Source: Terriglobia bacterium (lineage in GTDB: Bacteria > Acidobacteriota > Terriglobia > Bryobacterales > Bryobacteraceae). Taken from it: a stretch of DNA of 47,520 bases. Made by a program: the position numbers and the translations under genes. Shown here in pieces: positions 42,858-47,520 of the stretch (position 1 is its first letter; the number at the start of each line of letters is the position of its first letter). The notes under the pieces are model-generated. The model worked only from the letters and a program-made list of their open reading frames with translations, did not search any database and was not told the origin of the DNA. The stretch is taken from contig JAJPIT010000111.1 of NCBI GenBank assembly GCA_021324615.1, positions 1 through 47,520 of the forward strand, in the 5' to 3' direction.

Positions 42858-44214
42858 AGCGCAGCGCGTCGATCGGCGGCAGTCTCGACGCCTTTCGCGC
42901 CGGATAATATCCGAAAAACACGCCGACGAATCCGGCGATCCCGAAGCCCAGCGCGATTCCCCAGGCGGGCGCCGCCGCGGGCCATTCCAAAATTCGCGTC
43001 ACCACCAGCGGCGTCGCAAATCCCAGGGCGATTCCGGCCAGGCCGCCGCATAGGCTGAGCGTCACCGCTTCCACCAGGAATTGCAGCATCACGTCCCGCC
43101 GTTTTGCTCCCACCGCGCGGCGGATGCCGATTTCGCGGGTGCGCTCGGTGACCGCCATCATCATGATATTCATGACGCCGATTCCGCCGACGATCAGCGA
43201 GATCGCCGCGATCGCCGCCAGCAGCGCGGTCATCGTCGCGCCCGCGCGATTCAAGGTCCCGGCCATTTCCTGCAAATTGATCTGATCCACCTTGGGCATG
43301 TTCGCCAGCACGAACGCCGCGACCGATGTGTACAAGCCCTTCGTCAGCGCCTCGGCCGCCTGCGTCTTCACGGTGAAGTCGTCGGGAATCGAGCTGCCCG
43401 TTCCGGAGCTTGGCATCTGGTTGCCGAGCAGTCCCGGTTGCCGCGCGCGCGCCGTCGCGCCGTCCATCAAATGATGACGCTGGCGCAGCAGCGGCACGAT
43501 CTGGTCCACGATGCCGCTCGCCTGTCCGGCTTCCTTCGCCGCGACGGTAATGAGATGCAGGTAATTTACGCCGAGCAGCCGCTGTAGCGTGGTGTACGGA
43601 ACAAAGACCATGTCGCTTTGATCCTCGTCCGCGGTCGAGGCGACGCCGATCACGCGGAATTTTTGCCCATGAATCTCCACTTCCGCGCCCACCGGGCTGG
43701 CGCCGGCGAACAGGCGCTCCCGAACCGCGGTCCCCAACACCGCGACCGGGGCATTGCGTGCCACATCGTCCCGGGAGAAAAATTTCCCGCGCGAAAAGGA
43801 CCACTGATACATCTCGGCATACGGCGCGTCGGTGCCCAGAATCTGGGTGTAGTATCGGCGCGCGCCGCTGGCCACCCAGCCGCGCAGCCGCACGCCCGCG
43901 GCGACGGATTTCACGCCCGCGATCCGGCCGACGGCTTCCGCATCCGCTTCCGTGAGCGTGGTCGCCGAGCCCAGCCCGCTGGCGATGTTGACCGATTCGC
44001 CCCCGCGCGTATAATTTCCCGCGCGAATCTGAATCAGGTTTGTCCCCGCCGATTGGATCTGATCGGAAACGGTCCGCTGCGCCCCGGTCCCAAGCGCAAC
44101 AATCGTGATCACCGCCGCCACGCCAATGGTGATCCCGAGCATAGTTAATCCGGCGCGAAGCTTGTGGCGGCGCAGCGCCTTAACAGCAAGCCGAAAACTG
44201 GCGATCACCCGCAT
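42850..44214 (-). CDS. MacB/FtsX-type ABC transporter permease
   Basis: The 454-residue protein has an N-terminal helix (LRAGLTMLGITIGVAAVITI), a periplasmic MacB_PCD domain and three C-terminal helices with the FtsX signature [20 protein letters not shown] followed by [14 protein letters not shown]. MacB-type systems couple ATP hydrolysis in the cytoplasm to movement of substrate in the periplasm. It has the same layout as the frameshifted permease just upstream, so they may once have paired with the single ATPase. The gap between the two is 20 bases. Confidence 0.93.
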   Translation of the reverse strand: MRVIASFRLAVKALRRHKLRAGLTMLGITIGVAAVITIVALGTGAQRTVSDQIQSAGTNLIQIRAGNYTRGGESVNIASGLGSATTLTEADAEAVGRIAGVKSVAAGVRLRGWVASGARRYYTQILGTDAPYAEMYQWSFSRGKFFSRDDVARNAPVAVLGTAVRERLFAGASPVGAEVEIHGQKFRVIGVASTADEDQSDMVFVPYTTLQRLLGVNYLHLITVAAKEAGQASGIVDQIVPLLRQRHHLMDGATARARQPGLLGNQMPSSGTGSSIPDDFTVKTQAAEALTKGLYTSVAAFVLANMPKVDQINLQEMAGTLNRAGATMTALLAAIAAISLIVGGIGVMNIMMMAVTERTREIGIRRAVGAKRRDVMLQFLVEAVTLSLCGGLAGIALGFATPLVVTRILEWPAAAPAWGIALGFGIAGFVGVFFGYYPARKASRLPPIDALRYE

Positions 44215-44234
44215 GTTCTAGGCCGCATCCGCTT

Positions 44235-45735
44235 TTACTCATAACGCAACGCATCGATCGGCGCGACCCGGGACGCCTGCCGCGCCGGATAGTATCCGAA
44301 AAAGATTCCCACCATCGCGGCAATCCCGAACGACAGCGCCACGGCCCAGGCCGAAATCGATACCGACCATTGCACCCACTGCCCGAGGATCGTCGAAGCC
44401 GCCACTCCGATCGCAATTCCGGCGAGGCCTCCTGTCACGCTCAGCGCGACTGCTTCATCAGGAACTGGCGCAGAACATCCTTCGCCTTCGCGCCAACCGC
44501 GCGGCGAATGCCGATCTCGCGCGTGCGTTCCGTCACCGAAAGCAGCATGATATTCATGATTCCGATCCCGCCCACCAACAGCGAAACCGCCGCCACGCTC
44601 GCCAGCAGCGCGGTCATGGTCCGGCTGGCGCGATCGAGCGTTTTGCCGAGCTGTTCCAGCGTCACCTTTTCCAAACCCGCGACGTTGCCCACGACGGAAC
44701 GCGCCACCTGCGGCAGCATGCCTCCTTTAGCCAGCGCCTGCCGGGCCTGGCTGGTCACGGTGAAATCGTCCGGATCTTTCACGCCGATCCGGTGCCGGGC
44801 GCGCAGCAGATCCGTGATCTGCTAGAAATCCGGCTCACCTCGCCGCTCGACGAAGTGGTGATCGTAATGTCGTTCAGCTTTGATAAATTCAGCAGCCGCT
44901 GGACCGTGGTGAAGGGAACGTAGACTGCGTCGAACTGATCGTCGCCCGGCGCTGCGGCCACCAGCCAGCTTCCGCTGGCGACCACGCCGACAACTTCGAA
45001 CGGCTGTTTATAGATGCTGACCTTTTTTCCGACGGGATTCTCTGCTCCGAACAAGCGCTGGCTTACGATGCTGCCGAGTACGATCACCTGCGCGGCGTTG
45101 GACTGCTCCCGCCTGGAAAAAAATCGCCCATGCTCGAACACCCAGGCCCGGCGGATCAGCGGCAGCGAAACGTCGTCGCCGTGCAGACGTGTGAACCATC
45201 GCTTGGCTCCCCAGGCGACGTGCGCATTGTTGTGGATTCCTTCGGAAACATATTGCACGCCGCTGATCTTGCGAATCGCGTCCGCATCCGCCGACGTCAG
45301 CGTAGCCGCCGCGCCGAGTCCCGCTTCGGTGTCGCCCAGCCGCTGGCTTGCCGTCGGGTGATCGTGCTTCTCCATCGGATCGTCCTCGGGATGAAACACC
45401 GGCCGGAACAGCGGCATAATCGGCCCCGCGCCTTGCGGATTCCGCCACACCGCCGGCACAAACTCGACGCGCGGCGTGGTGCGGCCCTGCTCCTCCACCG
45501 CGCCGCCGGAATCCTCCGTCTTCGTTTTATAATTTCCCGCCGTGACGAGGATGGTGTTCATTCCCGCCGCGCGCACCTGATCCTCAATCGCCGATTCGGC
45601 GCCGCTGCCGAGCGCAATCATGGTCAGCACCGTCGCCACGCCGATGGTGATTCCGATCATCGTCAGCGCCGTTTGCAGCTTGTTGCGCCGCAGCGCCCGC
45701 AGCGCGATCAGCAGGCTGGGACGAATCGCCTTCAT
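44235..45735 (-). pseudogene. MacB-type ABC permease with two frameshifts
   Basis: The reading frame opens at ATG 45735, shifts near 44825 and again near 44458. The stretch totals 1501 bases; adding one base at each lesion gives 1503, a 500-residue frame. At the second site ATGAAGCAG restores to ATGGAAGCAG, giving the expected LMEAVALS. At the first site SRIS is followed by [13 protein letters not shown] in another frame. The parts before, between and after the lesions still look like Mac[41 protein letters not shown] and GGLAGIAIGVAAS. Relative to its neighbour it has an extra segment about residues 70-138 with FHPEDDPMEKHDHP. It may be a recent pseudogene or an assembly error. Confidence 0.88.
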
Positions 45736-46481
45736 GCGTCCTCCTTGGCTATGGGCATCTCCGCCAGCTCGCCGCGCGCGGCGCGCTGCCTGTGGTTCGG
45801 CGTGTCGGAAACGATGCGCCCATCCTTAAAGGCGACAATTCGCGAACCGTACTCGGCCACCGACGGCTCATGCGTGATCAATACAATGGTAATCCCGCGC
45901 TCCTCGCGTAGGGATTGGAAAATGTCCAGCACCTCCACGCTGGTGCGGCTATCGAGGTTGCCGGTCGGCTCATCGGCCAATAGAATCGAGGGCTGATTCA
46001 TCAGCGCGCGCGCGATCGCAACACGCTGCTGCTGGCCGCCGGAAAGCTGATTGGGATGATGCTCGGCGCGGTCCTGCAAGCCCACCGCGGCCAGCGCCTC
46101 CATCGCCCGGCCCCGCCTTTCTGAAGCGCTCAACGATCCGGCGTTGTAGAGCAGCGGCAGCTCGACGTTTTCCAGCGCCGAAGTGCGCGGCAGCAGATTG
46201 AATCCCTGAAAAACGAATCCGATCTTGCGATTCCGCACCTCCGACAATTCGTCGTCGCTCAAATGGGAAACATTGGCGCCGTCCAGAAAATATTCGCCGC
46301 TGGTCGGTGAATCGAGGCAGCCGAGGATGTGCATCAAAGTCGACTTGCCCGATCCGGACGGCCCCACCACCGCCACGAACTCGCCCTTTTCAATTTCCAG
46401 GGAGACCCCGCGCAGCGCGTGCACATCGACCTCGCCGACGTGATAGGTCTTGGTCAGATTGCGAACCGAGATGACCGGCAT
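45732..46481 (-). CDS. MacB/LolD-type ABC transporter ATP-binding protein
   Basis: The 249-residue ATPase has Walker A GPSGSGKS at residues 40-47, signature LSGGQQQR at 146-153 and Walker B ILLADEP at 166-172, with the MacB/LolD-like end of the core ([17 protein letters not shown]). The C-terminal tail ([20 protein letters not shown]) is extra. It would power the two permeases coded after it; its stop overlaps the first of them. A weak AAGGAG lies 28 bases upstream of ATG 46481, too far to be a good ribosome site. Confidence 0.95.
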   Translation of the reverse strand: MPVISVRNLTKTYHVGEVDVHALRGVSLEIEKGEFVAVVGPSGSGKSTLMHILGCLDSPTSGEYFLDGANVSHLSDDELSEVRNRKIGFVFQGFNLLPRTSALENVELPLLYNAGSLSASERRGRAMEALAAVGLQDRAEHHPNQLSGGQQQRVAIARALMNQPSILLADEPTGNLDSRTSVEVLDIFQSLREERGITIVLITHEPSVAEYGSRIVAFKDGRIVSDTPNHRQRAARGELAEMPIAKEDA

Positions 46482-46515
46482 GTGAAGAAATTTCCGCGGA
46501 CGGGACGAGGCTCCT

Positions 46516-47520
46516 TTAGTGGCTCCCTGAACCGGCTCCGCTGTGCGCGAAATTCCACAGGATCGTGGCTACGGATTTTTCCGCGCCCGCCATGCCGTAA
46601 ACCTTGCCCGCGCCTTCGATCACCCAATATTCGTTCGCCGCGTGGGCCATGCCGCCATGTCCGGCCGCTCCGCCGGCGATGGGCATCGACACCGGCGCGA
46701 CCTTCTGGCCCACCGGTCCGTTGCCGAACAGATAGGCCGGCCAGTAGCCGCCGGCGACGATCGTCGCCGTGCTGGACGGCGGGCCGTGCGGGATGCCGAA
46801 CAGATCGTACATGTTCGTGATCGCGCGCGCGATATCGGTGTCATAGGACATTTTGGCCCAGGGCACATCGCCGATCAGTTTGATCTCGACGTCCTTATAT
46901 CCGTTCCGGTCAAGCTGCGCGCGCAGCTTCTTGACGATGTCGAGCCCGTTCATGTTGGGCACGTAGCGGATGTTGTGCTTGGAGGTGATCTTGTTCGGCA
47001 GGATCGCGCCCGCGCCGCCGGCGAACATGTTGCCGCCCCAGATCCCGTCCAGATTGAAAGAAGTGCCGTAGCGGCTCATCTTCAGCATCTGGAACGGATC
47101 ATCGGAGATGAAGCGCGCCACGCCGATATTTTGCGCCGCCACTTTCATATCCACTTTCGACGCCGCCTGCTTCAGGCGGTCGATCTCTTCCGGCTTTAAA
47201 GGCTCGATATTGTCATAAAAACCGGCGATTTTGGGCGTATTTCCATCATCGCTCACCAGGGACGCAAGCATTTTGATGTGCCGCCATGCCGGGCTGTCCA
47301 CTTCGCGCTTATGCGTGCCGTGAATATCGGAATCGGTGGGTCCGCGGCCCCAACTCTTGCCGCTGGTGGTCAATTCGACATAAACGCAGCCCTCTGAGCC
47401 GCCGCCGACGCCACCCGCGCCGCTCGGAGCCTGCTCGCCGAACATCAGCATGGCGTCGGCCTTCACCAGATCCGGATGATCCTTCACGAATTTGCGCAAT
47501 CCGATGTCCATGCGCTCCTC
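46516..47520 (-). CDS. M20-family metallopeptidase, 5' end outside the window
   Basis: The frame is open to the window edge and gives 334 residues of the middle and C-terminal part of an M20 peptidase or deacylase ([58 protein letters not shown]). The dimerisation and metal-binding C-terminal parts are included; the first metal-binding histidine and glutamates lie upstream, outside the window. ATG 47511 inside the frame is probably not the real start because EER precedes it in frame. It lies 34 bases before the ABC ATPase gene on the same strand. Confidence 0.88.
   Translation of the reverse strand, partial: EERMDIGLRKFVKDHPDLVKADAMLMFGEQAPSGAGGVGGGSEGCVYVELTTSGKSWGRGPTDSDIHGTHKREVDSPAWRHIKMLASLVSDDGNTPKIAGFYDNIEPLKPEEIDRLKQAASKVDMKVAAQNIGVARFISDDPFQMLKMSRYGTSFNLDGIWGGNMFAGGAGAILPNKITSKHNIRYVPNMNGLDIVKKLRAQLDRNGYKDVEIKLIGDVPWAKMSYDTDIARAITNMYDLFGIPHGPPSSTATIVAGGYWPAYLFGNGPVGQKVAPVSMPIAGGAAGHGGMAHAANEYWVIEGAGKVYGMAGAEKSVATILWNFAHSGAGSGSH

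Noticed and set aside
44820-44830. Programmed frameshift in the ABC permease
   Set aside because: No slippery heptamer or downstream stem was recognised, and two separate one-base lesions are a simpler explanation.

Overview
The window looks like chromosome of a GC-rich member of the Acidobacteriota, perhaps close to the Solibacter/Bryobacter group. This placement is inferred from gene content: an alternative complex III (ACIII) fused to a caa3 oxidase operon, a System I cytochrome c maturation operon, a flgMNKL group and many secreted proteins of soil-bacterium type. No marker gene was compared with a database. Gene density is very high and most neighbouring genes overlap by a few bases. No tRNA, rRNA, CRISPR array or insertion sequence was seen, and no stretch over 300 bases lacks a gene.

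Layout. 1-1768 (minus): start of sucD, sucC and pgsA. 1865-9264 (plus): a LolA/DUF2092-like plus TlpA thioredoxin fusion, recO, glyQ, glyS and ppdK. 9413-21572 (plus): a 12-gene respiratory operon, actA-B-C-D-E-F, a small membrane protein, a SCO copper chaperone and coxB-A-C-D. Together these encode a quinol:cytochrome c oxidoreductase and an A2-type caa3 oxygen reductase. 21753-24656: flgM, flgN, flgK and flgL, late flagellar filament-junction genes. 24786-26164: a YceI protein and a secreted helical-repeat protein.

33774 down to 26177 (minus): an ECF sigma factor and its membrane partner, then the ccm operon ccmE-F-H, a CcmI-like zinc-ribbon protein, a secreted/anchored beta-domain protein, and ccmA-B-C-D. 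This operon makes the c-type cytochromes that the respiratory operon needs: pentahaem ActA, ActE and the CoxB haem domain. 33868-34140: a small coiled-coil gene with a near-consensus promoter that places it as a leaderless transcript. 34213-35643 (minus): a helical-repeat protein and an SMP-30 protein. 35719-38541 (plus): cdaA-cdaR(ybbR)-glmM, the conserved c-di-AMP/cell-wall operon. 38545-39720 (minus): a Tat-exported amidohydrolase. 39783-41683 (plus): a HEGYPGHH lipoprotein and a CXXCH protein. 41652-47520 (minus): a truncated-by-window M20 peptidase, a MacB-type ATPase, a doubly frameshifted permease, an intact permease and a heavy-metal-binding-domain lipoprotein.

The most interesting points are these. 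(1) The membrane partner of the ECF sigma factor directly upstream of ccm ends in a CXXCH motif, so it could itself be a substrate or sensor of cytochrome c maturation. (2) The ccm operon is non-canonical, with a CXXXY CcmE, a six-cysteine CcmH and two extra proteins. (3) actA has no ATG/GTG/TTG start where its conserved N-terminus begins, but has ACG after a strong Shine-Dalgarno. (4) One ABC permease carries two separate one-base lesions.
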